64,000 bases of DNA from CAYMEV01 sp964389675 [NCBI: uncultured Candidatus Sumerlaeota bacterium] (GTDB lineage: Bacteria > CAYMEV01): assembly GCA_964389675.1 (NCBI GenBank), contig CAYMEV010000018.1, positions 1 through 64,000 on the forward strand, given 5' to 3'. The notes beneath the pieces were generated by a model. The model was not told the DNA's origin. It made no database searches and saw only the letters and a list, made by a program, of their open reading frames with translations. Shown in pieces: positions 36,470-44,652 of the stretch (positions within the stretch are counted from its first letter, which is position 1; the number at the start of each line of letters is the position of its first letter). A program made the position numbers and the translations under genes.

Positions 36470-38395
36470 GTGGATATTTACAATCTGAAATTAAGGATTC
36501 CTGTTGTAATATTGAGTATTCTTGCAGTAATTCTTTTCTGCATACCATCTCTCAATATCTATCCATACTTCCCTCCGTTTCTGCAGGAATACCTTCCGGA
36601 GGATGCCGTCACATTTGAGGCATATGAGGACAGCAGCACTATTTTCTTTAACATTGACAAGGCCGTTCCCCTTCCTGAAGGAACAACCAATCTGAATGCC
36701 CTGGCAACCGCATCGACATCGATCAAGAATGCAGCAAAAAGCAGGCTGAAGCTTTCGCCTGGAGAATACAGCGTTAATGTCAGCGACGACAGGACCAGCC
36801 TCCTTTTTACCCTTAACAGGGTTATAACAGAAGGGGATGTCAGGAATTATGTGGACAATCTTCACCTCTACGGGAGCCTGCCTCTGTTTATACAGAAGAT
36901 CCTTCCCTATAAAAAGGTGAACCTGGGACTGGATCTCCAGGGTGGGGTCCACCTTGTGCTTCAGGTTGATACTGAACAGGCTGTAAACATCCAGATTGAA
37001 AACCTTCTGAATGATATAAGGAGAAGGCTTTCAGAGAAGAAGATAGATTTTATAAATATCAGGAGGAGCGGAAGGCGCATTTTTGTCGTGAAGCTTCTGA
37101 CTCCGGACCAGAACGAGATAGTGAAGACTATCCTTGCTGATGATTTTCCCGATACTGAGATCAGGGAGGAAGAGACTGCAAAGGACGACGAGGTCATATT
37201 CAGGATAAAAGAAGCAACCATAGTTTCCAAAGAGGATTATGCAGTTGACCAGGCCCTGAAGACCATAAGGAACAGGGTTGATGAGTTCGGGGTTGCAGAA
37301 CCGCAGATACAGAGACAGGGCTTCCGCGGAGACAAAATAATACTCCAGCTCCCTGGAATTGAGGATTATGAAAGGGCTGCAAGAATAATACAGGAAATGG
37401 CCCACCTTGAATTCAGGCTTGTTGAGGACCAGGGCGACAATGTGCAGGAGATCCTGTCGCGCCATGACAACAAGGTCCCTGAGGACATGGAGATCCTCAA
37501 TCAGATAAAGACTGACAGCGCAGGCCAGGAAATAGTGCATTACTATCTGGTAAGAAAGGAATCGCCTGTAACGGGTGAAGATCTGATCAATGCGCTTCCG
37601 ACACGGGGCGAATTAGGCCAGTGGGTTGTCAGTTTCGAGCTTTCTCCGTCAGGGGGAAGAAAATTCGGTCAGCTTACAGGCGAGAACATAGACAGACCAT
37701 TGGCAATTGTTCTTGACGGAAAGGTTCAGTCCGCACCTGTAATAAGGGCAAGAATTGATGCAAGGGGACAGATCGAAGGCAATTTCGGCGAACAGGAAGC
37801 AAAGGACCTTGCACTTATATTAAGGGCCGGCGCCCTTCCGGCACCGATCAAGATCCTGGAGAACAGGACGGTAGGCCCTTCCCTCGGAAGGGATTCGATA
37901 CGGCTTGGTGTCCGCTCATCGCTTATTGGAGGCCTTCTGGTCCTCATATTTATGCTAATCTATTATAAAGTAAGCGGATTTATAGCTGACTTCGCCCTGA
38001 TAGTCAACCTGCTTATAATAACCGCGGTACTTGCCCTTTTCGGAGCTACCCTTACTCTGCCGGGCATTGCAGGCATCATTCTAACTATAGGAATGTCTGT
38101 CGATGCCAATGTCCTGATATTTGAAAGGATAAAGGAAGAGCTCAGGCTGGGAAGAAGTATCGCAAAAGCGGTTGAGATAGGGTTTGCAAAGGCTGTCGTG
38201 ACTATAGTCGATGCTAATGTAACTACACTGATAGCTGCATTTGCGCTTTACCAGTTCGGAACGGGGCCAATTCAGGGATTTGCTGTAACACTGTTCATAG
38301 GCATACTCTCAAGCATGTTTACTGCAATATTCGTGTCCAGGACAATCTTCTACTTTATCCTGGCAAAATTCCAGCCTAAATCCCTCAGTATATAA
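36470..38395 (+). CDS. secD: Protein translocase subunit SecD
   Basis: 641 residues. It has a first membrane helix (about 10-28), the SecD signature 'LGLDLQGGVHLVLQVD', a large periplasmic P1 region, and a five-helix C-terminal block with 'LTIGMSVDANVLIFERIKEE'. The last motif contains the conserved Asp used for proton-driven pulling of preproteins across the inner membrane. The start is GTG behind AAGGAG. It is long for SecD because of an extended region between the first helix and the DLQGG motif (about 30-150), as in several non-proteobacterial SecD proteins. Confidence 0.95.
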   Translation: MDIYNLKLRIPVVILSILAVILFCIPSLNIYPYFPPFLQEYLPEDAVTFEAYEDSSTIFFNIDKAVPLPEGTTNLNALATASTSIKNAAKSRLKLSPGEYSVNVSDDRTSLLFTLNRVITEGDVRNYVDNLHLYGSLPLFIQKILPYKKVNLGLDLQGGVHLVLQVDTEQAVNIQIENLLNDIRRRLSEKKIDFINIRRSGRRIFVVKLLTPDQNEIVKTILADDFPDTEIREEETAKDDEVIFRIKEATIVSKEDYAVDQALKTIRNRVDEFGVAEPQIQRQGFRGDKIILQLPGIEDYERAARIIQEMAHLEFRLVEDQGDNVQEILSRHDNKVPEDMEILNQIKTDSAGQEIVHYYLVRKESPVTGEDLINALPTRGELGQWVVSFELSPSGGRKFGQLTGENIDRPLAIVLDGKVQSAPVIRARIDARGQIEGNFGEQEAKDLALILRAGALPAPIKILENRTVGPSLGRDSIRLGVRSSLIGGLLVLIFMLIYYKVSGFIADFALIVNLLIITAVLALFGATLTLPGIAGIILTIGMSVDANVLIFERIKEELRLGRSIAKAVEIGFAKAVVTIVDANVTTLIAAFALYQFGTGPIQGFAVTLFIGILSSMFTAIFVSRTIFYFILAKFQPKSLSI

Positions 38396-38406
38396 AGGAG
38401 TTCAGA

Positions 38407-39567
38407 ATGAGCAGGAAAAATATTGATTTCATATCCAAAAGATTTTATGCGATAACAATATCTCTAATTATTATCTTTGCCGGGCTGGTCACCTTCATCA
38501 TAAAGGACGGATTCAGGTATGGCATTGACTTTGAAGGCGGTACGCTGGTTCAGCTAAGGTTCAGCAACAAGGTTGAGGTTGTCAGGATAAGAGAGATCCT
38601 CTCCACCATAGGATTTGGCGATGCAAGCATACAGAGCCTTTCTGAAGCATACGGGACGACATTCTCATCGACGGAGGATGAACCGGACCTTGAAGTATAC
38701 AATGATATTGTAATAAGGACAAAATCAGATGAGTCCAAGATCATCAATGAACTCTCACAGAAATTAAATGAACGCTTTGAAAACAGCCTGCTTATCACAC
38801 CTGATAAGGAGAACCCGAATATTCTGGTTATACAGTCATCAGAGACTGTGGACTTTGATAGGCTGAACGGTGTTGTTGAGGAGCTTGGTTTTGAAGAATC
38901 CCTCGCACTTACAGATCTTCAGAATATTTTCAATCTTGATATTGAAAAGAAGCTCGGGGAGGTGTCGAAGGAGATCGTTGATTCGCTGAGGCAGAACCTT
39001 TCTGAGATAGATGTAGAAATAGTCTCAATACAGATGGTAGGGCCCCAGGTGGGAAAAGACCTCAGGTCACAGGCATTCAAGGCTATTTTATGGGTTTTCA
39101 TAGGCATTCTCGCCTATATTACATGGAGGTTCAAGTTCAAGTTTGCAGTCAGCTCAATAGTTGCCCTCATACATGATGTTCTTATTACATTAAGCGTATT
39201 CCTGTTTTTCCAGAAAGAGATAAACCTGAATATAATTGCAGCAGTACTGACAATAATCGGTTATTCCCTTAATGATACAATTGTCGTTTTTGACAGGATC
39301 AGGGAAAACCTGAAATTCAACAGGAAAAGCAGTCTTTTAGATATAATAAACAACAGCATTAACCAGACGCTTTCCAGGACACTTCTGACAAGTTTGACAA
39401 CCCTGATGGTAGTGCTTATACTTTTCCTTTTCGGCGGCGATGTCATACACAATTTTGCTTTTGCACTGCTGATAGGAATAATGGTAGGGACATACTCATC
39501 CATTTTTGTCGCTGCTCCAGTCTATTATGACTGGGAAGAGACATTTTCCAAAAAAAAGAAGGCTTAA
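38407..39567 (+). CDS. secF: Protein translocase subunit SecF
   Basis: 386 residues with the first helix (about 17-34), 'YGIDFEGGTLVQLRF', and the C-terminal helices with 'GYSLNDTIVVFDRIREN', the SecF counterpart of the SecD motif. The periplasmic part (about 60-205) is longer than in short SecF proteins and contains 'DLEVYNDIVIRTKSDES'. It follows secD by 11 bases behind AAGGAG and ends just before a strong terminator. Confidence 0.95.
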   Translation: MSRKNIDFISKRFYAITISLIIIFAGLVTFIIKDGFRYGIDFEGGTLVQLRFSNKVEVVRIREILSTIGFGDASIQSLSEAYGTTFSSTEDEPDLEVYNDIVIRTKSDESKIINELSQKLNERFENSLLITPDKENPNILVIQSSETVDFDRLNGVVEELGFEESLALTDLQNIFNLDIEKKLGEVSKEIVDSLRQNLSEIDVEIVSIQMVGPQVGKDLRSQAFKAILWVFIGILAYITWRFKFKFAVSSIVALIHDVLITLSVFLFFQKEINLNIIAAVLTIIGYSLNDTIVVFDRIRENLKFNRKSSLLDIINNSINQTLSRTLLTSLTTLMVVLILFLFGGDVIHNFAFALLIGIMVGTYSSIFVAAPVYYDWEETFSKKKKA

Positions 39568-39580
39568 CTTTCAGATTTAA

Positions 39581-39619
39581 GCAGGTGCAGTAAACCTTTA
39601 CACTGCACCTGCCTTTTTT
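39581..39619 (+). terminator. Terminator of yajC-secDF
   Basis: The 11-bp stem GCAGGTGCAGT (39581-39591) / ACTGCACCTGC (39602-39612) has a 10-base loop and is followed by CTTTTTTT. It starts 14 bases after the secF stop. Confidence 0.9.
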
Positions 39620-39628
39620 AATTTTGAA

Positions 39629-39656
39629 TTGAAAAAACCTGAATTAGGGATATAAT
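39629..39656 (+). promoter_or_regulatory. Sigma-70 promoter of the RelA/SpoT gene
   Basis: TTGAAA (39629-39634), 16 bases, TATAAT (39651-39656). The predicted start near 39663 leaves a leader of about 45 bases before the ATG at 39708, whose ribosome site is GGAGGG. Confidence 0.65.
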
Positions 39657-39668
39657 TTATATTATAGC

Positions 39669-39682
39669 CGGCATATATGCCG
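39669..39682. promoter_or_regulatory. 14-bp perfect palindrome in the rel leader
   Basis: CGGCATATATGCCG is a perfect palindrome starting about 6 bases after the predicted transcription start. It could be an operator or, in RNA, a short hairpin. No known consensus is assigned. Confidence 0.5.
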
Positions 39683-39707
39683 CTATTTTATTATCTGGAG
39701 GGCATTA

Positions 39708-41888
39708 ATGCCTAAAATATCCTTTACGGAAGATGAGCTAAAAAAGAATATTGCAGAGATAAAACCAGGCTTTGATACTGTTCTTCTGAATAAAGCCCTG
39801 GAAATGCTCAAAGGTGCTTTGGCTGATGTAAAGGGGCTGAAATCTGAAGACCGGCAGAAAATCATCGAACATAACCTTAGAGTGGCAAACTACACAATAG
39901 AGCTGTTTCCGGATGAAAATACCACCATTGCAGCCCTTGTCCACAATATACTCAATATTTCACAAATCAGCGAGGAGCAGATATCAGACAGCCTGAACCC
40001 TGATATCATACATATACTGAGGGAATATAAGGACCTTGCTGAGATATGCGATGAAACAAAAAATATCATAAAGGAAAAGGAGTTTATTAATTTCTTTATT
40101 TCAAAGACTGCAAGCTTCTCTTCAATGTTCATTACATTCTCAAACAGGATCGTGATGCTTGAGAACATAGTGGCGAAAAGGTATAAGCACAGCAGGGAAA
40201 GAAGCCGGGATATAGCAGAGGAAAGCATAAGGATTTTTGCAGCCATTGCAAATATACTTGGCATATGGAGAATTAAAGCCATGCTGGAAGACCTCAGCTT
40301 CCAGATCCTTCACCCGGATGAATACCAGGAGGTCAAAGAGAGGCTTGAGAGCGGAATGCAGGCATCAGACGCCACACTTAAGAAGGTCACGGGATTAATA
40401 TCGGACAAGCTTAGTGAAAACCAGATCACTGATTTCAGGTTCTCGTTCCGCAAAAAGCACCTCTACAGCATTTACCAGAAATCAAATAAGAAAGCCACTG
40501 ATATAAACTATCTTTATGATATAAACGGTATCAGGATAATCCTGAACAATATAAATGAATGCTATGTCGCAATGGGCGTCATACTGGAAAATTTTGAGGA
40601 TATCCCCAACAGGAGGAAAGACTTCATAAGCAACCCCAAGCCGAACGGCTACAGGTCGATACATCTCGGTATAAAATTTGAAGACTACCTCATAGAGGTT
40701 CAGATCAGGACAAAGGACATGGATTTCATAGCTGAATACGGTGAGGCTGCGCACTGGGTATATAAGAACAAGGACACCAATGATGCAAGGTACAGGACAT
40801 TCTTTAACACGCTTAAGAGGCAGCTGGAGACCATTGACGATTATACATCTGCTGATTCGGTGGATAAGGACAAGCTTCTCAATGTAGTCCATATCTGGAC
40901 TCCGGACAAGGCACGAAGTTTTGCGCTTCTGAAGGGTGCAACCCCGCTTGATTTTGCCTTCTGTGTCCACACTGATGTTGGACTGCACTGCAAAGGCGCT
41001 TTTGTCAACGGCAATTATGTTCCTCTTGATTATGAACTTCAGAATGGAGATACGGTAAGGATCATTACATCAAAGAACCAGAAGCCCAATATGGACTGGT
41101 TTTCAATAGTAAAGACAAACAGGGCCCGCAAGAAGCTTACCCATTACTTCAGGTCGCTGGAAAAGGAAGAGAAGATCAAGAGGGGAAAGGAAGCGGTCAT
41201 TAAGGAATTTAAGAAAAACAGGCTTAATTTCAATAAATGGATAAAGACAGAGCAGGCCCGTGAGGTTTTTGAGAAGCTTAAGCTCAGTATTGAAAACCTT
41301 GACCAGCTTTTTGAGCAGATAGGGCAGTCCAGCTACAGTGTCTATAAGATCATCAATCTCATCACAGACAAGACTGAACAGCCTCAGAAAAAAGAAAAGG
41401 CTGCCCCTGCTGTTACATTTGACAATGTGGATGATACAATAGTCATTGACGGCATGACGGATATAAAGTATAAGACGGCCTCATGCTGCAATCCGATACC
41501 GGGGGACGATGTGGTAGGATATATTACATCGGACCATGTGATATCAATACACAGGAAAGACTGCATAAACACCCTTAACCTCAGAAATGAAAAACTTCTC
41601 AATGTAAGGTTTATAAAGGGGTATGACGGATTCTATAATGTATTCTTTCATATTGAAACAAAGAATGACATGCATATATACAGAAAGATACTTGAGATAA
41701 TAGCTAATGACAAAATCAATATATCAAAAAGCTCCAATATTGTAAACAGCAGAAACAGCGGCGAGATTAGGCTGATCGACCTTCACCTGAAAGTTAAGGA
41801 TACACAGCAGATACAGAGGCTTATACCAAAAATATTCAATCTCCCGGGCGTAATCAAGATAACAAGGAAGGCCAATGCTGAAGATTAG
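39708..41888 (+). CDS. RelA/SpoT-family (p)ppGpp synthetase, hydrolase motif lost
   Basis: 726 residues in the long RSH order: HD domain (about 25-190), synthetase (about 235-370), TGS (about 393-455), helical region, a Cys-Cys conserved region ('TASCCNPIPGDD', near 585) and ACT (about 650-720). The synthetase is intact: 'FRKKHLYSIYQK', 'YDINGIRI', 'KPNGYRSIH' and 'EVQIRT' with Glu330. The loop is RRKD (302-305), the SpoT-type charge pattern. The hydrolase site is not intact. His55 remains, but the HD pair is His79-Asn80, the Glu-Asp that follows is Asn-Ile, and the 'DRLHNMRT' helix reads 'SNRIVMLENI'. It probably only makes (p)ppGpp. Confidence 0.88.
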   Translation: MPKISFTEDELKKNIAEIKPGFDTVLLNKALEMLKGALADVKGLKSEDRQKIIEHNLRVANYTIELFPDENTTIAALVHNILNISQISEEQISDSLNPDIIHILREYKDLAEICDETKNIIKEKEFINFFISKTASFSSMFITFSNRIVMLENIVAKRYKHSRERSRDIAEESIRIFAAIANILGIWRIKAMLEDLSFQILHPDEYQEVKERLESGMQASDATLKKVTGLISDKLSENQITDFRFSFRKKHLYSIYQKSNKKATDINYLYDINGIRIILNNINECYVAMGVILENFEDIPNRRKDFISNPKPNGYRSIHLGIKFEDYLIEVQIRTKDMDFIAEYGEAAHWVYKNKDTNDARYRTFFNTLKRQLETIDDYTSADSVDKDKLLNVVHIWTPDKARSFALLKGATPLDFAFCVHTDVGLHCKGAFVNGNYVPLDYELQNGDTVRIITSKNQKPNMDWFSIVKTNRARKKLTHYFRSLEKEEKIKRGKEAVIKEFKKNRLNFNKWIKTEQAREVFEKLKLSIENLDQLFEQIGQSSYSVYKIINLITDKTEQPQKKEKAAPAVTFDNVDDTIVIDGMTDIKYKTASCCNPIPGDDVVGYITSDHVISIHRKDCINTLNLRNEKLLNVRFIKGYDGFYNVFFHIETKNDMHIYRKILEIIANDKINISKSSNIVNSRNSGEIRLIDLHLKVKDTQQIQRLIPKIFNLPGVIKITRKANAED

Positions 41889-41911
41889 CCCATTTGAGCC
41901 ATCCGACGCAA

Positions 41912-41937
41912 CGACGCAAAAGGGACGGTTCTTTTTG
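41912..41937. repeat. Left REP-like repeat of the RAYT unit
   Basis: The 26-base copy lies 24 bases after the RelA/SpoT stop. It is followed by ATTC instead of CGTC, so the outer part of the hairpin stem is lost on this side. Confidence 0.85.
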
Positions 41938-41957
41938 ATTCATCCACGTTTCGATTT

Positions 41958-42740
41958 TTATTCACGGCTGATTCTACGAACCATACTGCTGCTTATATTA
42001 AGAAGGCTTGCAATATTACGCTGACTCAGGCTGGTTTTCTTTAATAGCCTCCTTACCGCCTCTTTTTTAAGTTCTTTGGAACTTAGGAGTGAACTGATAT
42101 CTTTGGTACCATAATAATCCATAATTTCGCTTAATATTTCCATTACTGCTGATTTTCTATTTCGTTCTATATCTTCTTTTGTATCCAGATATTCATTAAA
42201 ATCACTGCTAAAGTGAAATTCTATAAAATGTTCAAGATTATTATTAAAAAGGCTGATAATGAATTCCATCTGGTTTGGGGATACCAGAACAGGCCTTTTT
42301 GTAATAAACTCACGGTAACTGCTCCAACTATAACTGTCAGGCTTTTCAACAATTTTGGCTGCAACAGGGTTATTATGAATATACCTTATTAACTGCAAAA
42401 AATAAGTATCATCCCTTATAATTTCACTTCTGAACCTGTCCTGAAATACATGCCCTATCCTTTTCATTTTGCTGTTATATACCATGGCATACTGTATATT
42501 TATTTTTTTAAAGGCGTGTGAAAGGTCTTCAATTTCTCCATAAGCTAAAATATGTACATGATTATTCATTATACAGTAGGCAGCCAGTTCCAGAGGTTTC
42601 TCCATATAAAAAAGGTCTTTCAGCAGTCCTGTAAAATAGTGCTTCTGCTCATACCTCCGGAAAATAGCTTCGCGGTTATTTCCCCTCATCATCAGATGGT
42701 AATATTTTGTTGGACTTGTTTCCCTTGCTTTACGAACCAT
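41958..42740 (-). CDS. rayT: REP-associated tyrosine transposase (Y1 Tnp / RAYT)
   Basis: The ATG at 42740 has AGAGGTG 7-13 bases upstream (a GTG three codons earlier is an alternative), giving 260 residues. The HUH-type Y1 transposase domain shows 'YYHLMMRGNNREAIF', the metal-binding 'MNNHVHILAYG' and the catalytic Tyr region 'QLIRYIHNNPVAAKI'. The 'IGHVFQDRFRSEII' motif is typical of RAYT proteins. The C-terminal ~70 residues form a helix-turn-helix ('LSQRNIASLLNISSSMVRR'), as in DnaA-like-tailed RAYTs. The frame is intact, so activity on the flanking palindromes is possible. Confidence 0.9.
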   Translation of the reverse strand: MVRKARETSPTKYYHLMMRGNNREAIFRRYEQKHYFTGLLKDLFYMEKPLELAAYCIMNNHVHILAYGEIEDLSHAFKKINIQYAMVYNSKMKRIGHVFQDRFRSEIIRDDTYFLQLIRYIHNNPVAAKIVEKPDSYSWSSYREFITKRPVLVSPNQMEFIISLFNNNLEHFIEFHFSSDFNEYLDTKEDIERNRKSAVMEILSEIMDYYGTKDISSLLSSKELKKEAVRRLLKKTSLSQRNIASLLNISSSMVRRISRE

Positions 42741-42826
42741 TTTTTTCACCTCTTTATAATCCTATACATGCTGAAAAAGAAGTTCAAGGTTTTTTAAATA
42801 GGAGTTTTAATAAAAACCTGAGGTTT

Positions 42827-42856
42827 GACGCAAAAAGAACCGTCCCTTTTGCGTCG
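42827..42856. repeat. Right REP-like hairpin of the RAYT unit
   Basis: A 29-base hairpin with a perfect 9-bp stem and an 11-base loop. Its sequence contains the reverse complement of the left repeat over 26 bases. Confidence 0.88.
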
Positions 42857-42918
42857 GGTCGTCGTTTTTGTTGTTTGTTTTGTTGTTTATTTTGATCTCT
42901 TTTGAGTGCTTTTGGTTC

Positions 42919-44652
42919 TTATTCCTGTTTTTTGCTTCTTTTTTCCGGGGATATGCTGATATATTCCTCATCCCGGGAGTGCCTCGGCCCGATCTTTACA
43001 TAGTGCAGGTGCGGATATGCCGGCATTTTTATCCCTGCAACTGAAATACCTGCAGGGGCGCTGAAAAATCCTCTTATCCTGCCCTCTCTCTCTATCTGCA
43101 TGAGTATGGGGCTTTCAGAACGGTTTATAAGCCTGATGCGCATTGATAGAATATCCTCCTTTGTTCCCGCAAGCCCGCTTATGTGTCCTCTGTCAGGCTC
43201 CTGGCCAGATATATTCAGCCTGCCTGCACTTTCCGACATAAGGTCAAATATAATAAAATCATCGTCCAGAAAGGCGACTTTATAGACTTCTGAAAGATCT
43301 GACAGCTTTCTTGCTGTATTTCTGTCATATTTTTCATATATTCCCAAAGGATAACCGAACCATTTGACACCATTCTCCTTATGAAATTCCAGCCTTATTT
43401 TGCTCAGGGCCTTTTCCATAAAGCCATAGCGCCGGGAATAATAGAGGGAGGAATGAAGCACGGTAAGGACCCTGTCTTCAGGCTTTGATATTTCTGAGAG
43501 CTTTCTGCCGAGCCTTAAGGTTACATTTTCGCATTTATAGAAGTCCTTTATATAAAGGCAGGAATAGATAAAAAGAATAGAAATTATAATAATATAGAAA
43601 ATATCCCTTCTGAAATACTTTAAGAAGGCTTGTATCCCGATCCCGGAGAAAATTGCAATAAGAGGAGTGATCGGGAAAAGATAGTACGGGTTTGCAATAG
43701 TGCCCTTTGCAAGGATAAAGAAGGAAGAAATAACACCCATAAACCAGAATAAGAGGATATATTCCCTGCCTTTCAGGCTCAGGAAGATGCCTGCCAGGAA
43801 GAAGGGCAGCAGGACTGGCGTGATACTGTATTCGAACAGCCTCTTTATAAGCGATCCCCAGAATATTTTCCCGGTAAGTGTCTCAGTATCTGCCCACTTG
43901 GATATATGCCCGTGGCCTGTTTCCCATATCCCCACGCTCTGGTATGCCTTGCCAAGCTTATAGGAATGGTAGTAATACAGAAAAGGGGGGACAAGGATCA
44001 GAAAAATAAGCAAAGGGATTACGAATACCCTGAATTTCAGCCTGCCCTTTCTTAAAAACAGAAGGGGAATAAATACAGCAAGTATGTAGGCTGCAGGGGC
44101 TTTTGACAGTATGGCGAGGGCTCCTGTAAGGACTGCGAAAAAAGCATGGAGCATTTTCCCCGTTTTCTGGAGCTTTACAGCAAAATAGATAAAGGCTGTT
44201 ATGAAAGCAAGCATTACAGGCTCAGGCATAAAGCATCTTGAGAGATAGATATTCTGGGGCAGGATGGAGTATATCAGCATGATACTGAGGTTCAGCATTC
44301 TATCAAACATAAGCTCATTAAGCAGAAGGTAAAGGAAGATAAACCCCGCTAAAGAGAACATTACCGCCACTATCCTTCCGATTATCTCATGAAATCCGAA
44401 GATTTTATAGAGCTTTGCAGTAATATAGGGAAGTATCTGGAATTCTATCTCGATATACCCGCCCTCTCCCCCTTTTATGGAATACTGGGGATAGAGGATA
44501 TTCGTTTTCTTTTCATAGAAATTTTTGGCAATATCAGCTGTAGGCACCTGCCTTAATCCTATATAATCCGTAAGCGGATTATATAAGCCGTAAAGCCTGA
44601 GAAAGATGAAAAAAAAGAGGATCAGTAATATAAGCCTATTCTTTATGCCCAT
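42919..44652 (-). CDS. GT39-like membrane glycosyltransferase (ArnT/PMT superfamily)
   Basis: With the ATG at 44652 the protein has 577 residues; ATG 44667 is an alternative, and an earlier frame would lie deeper in the upstream gene. About eleven membrane helices are predicted. The first periplasmic loop has 'DYIGLRQVPTADIAKNFYEK', and a later loop has 'EIEFQILPYITAKLYKIFG', as in GT39-type proteins that use polyprenyl-phosphate sugars. The C-terminal ~170 residues are soluble and end with a Lys/Arg-rich tail. The start lies within the 3' end of the diguanylate cyclase gene (17-base overlap), so expression is coupled. The acceptor (lipid A, glycan or protein) is unknown. Confidence 0.75.
   Translation of the reverse strand: MGIKNRLILLILFFFIFLRLYGLYNPLTDYIGLRQVPTADIAKNFYEKKTNILYPQYSIKGGEGGYIEIEFQILPYITAKLYKIFGFHEIIGRIVAVMFSLAGFIFLYLLLNELMFDRMLNLSIMLIYSILPQNIYLSRCFMPEPVMLAFITAFIYFAVKLQKTGKMLHAFFAVLTGALAILSKAPAAYILAVFIPLLFLRKGRLKFRVFVIPLLIFLILVPPFLYYYHSYKLGKAYQSVGIWETGHGHISKWADTETLTGKIFWGSLIKRLFEYSITPVLLPFFLAGIFLSLKGREYILLFWFMGVISSFFILAKGTIANPYYLFPITPLIAIFSGIGIQAFLKYFRRDIFYIIIISILFIYSCLYIKDFYKCENVTLRLGRKLSEISKPEDRVLTVLHSSLYYSRRYGFMEKALSKIRLEFHKENGVKWFGYPLGIYEKYDRNTARKLSDLSEVYKVAFLDDDFIIFDLMSESAGRLNISGQEPDRGHISGLAGTKEDILSMRIRLINRSESPILMQIEREGRIRGFFSAPAGISVAGIKMPAYPHLHYVKIGPRHSRDEEYISISPEKRSKKQE

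Larger units (their letters stand above)
41906..42862 (-). mobile_element. REP-associated (RAYT) transposase unit with terminal repeats
   Basis: One tyrosine-transposase gene is bracketed by a perfect 26-bp inverted repeat, CGACGCAAAAGGGACGGTTC then TTTTTG (41912-41937 and its complement at 42831-42856). The right copy is itself a hairpin: GACGCAAAA (42827-42835) pairs with TTTTGCGTC (42847-42855) around an 11-base loop. The left copy keeps only part of that stem. This is the arrangement of RAYT genes with their REP/BIME palindromes. Confidence 0.85.

Noticed and set aside
39669-39682. Riboswitch in the rel leader
   Set aside because: The leader of about 45 bases is too short for known riboswitch aptamers.
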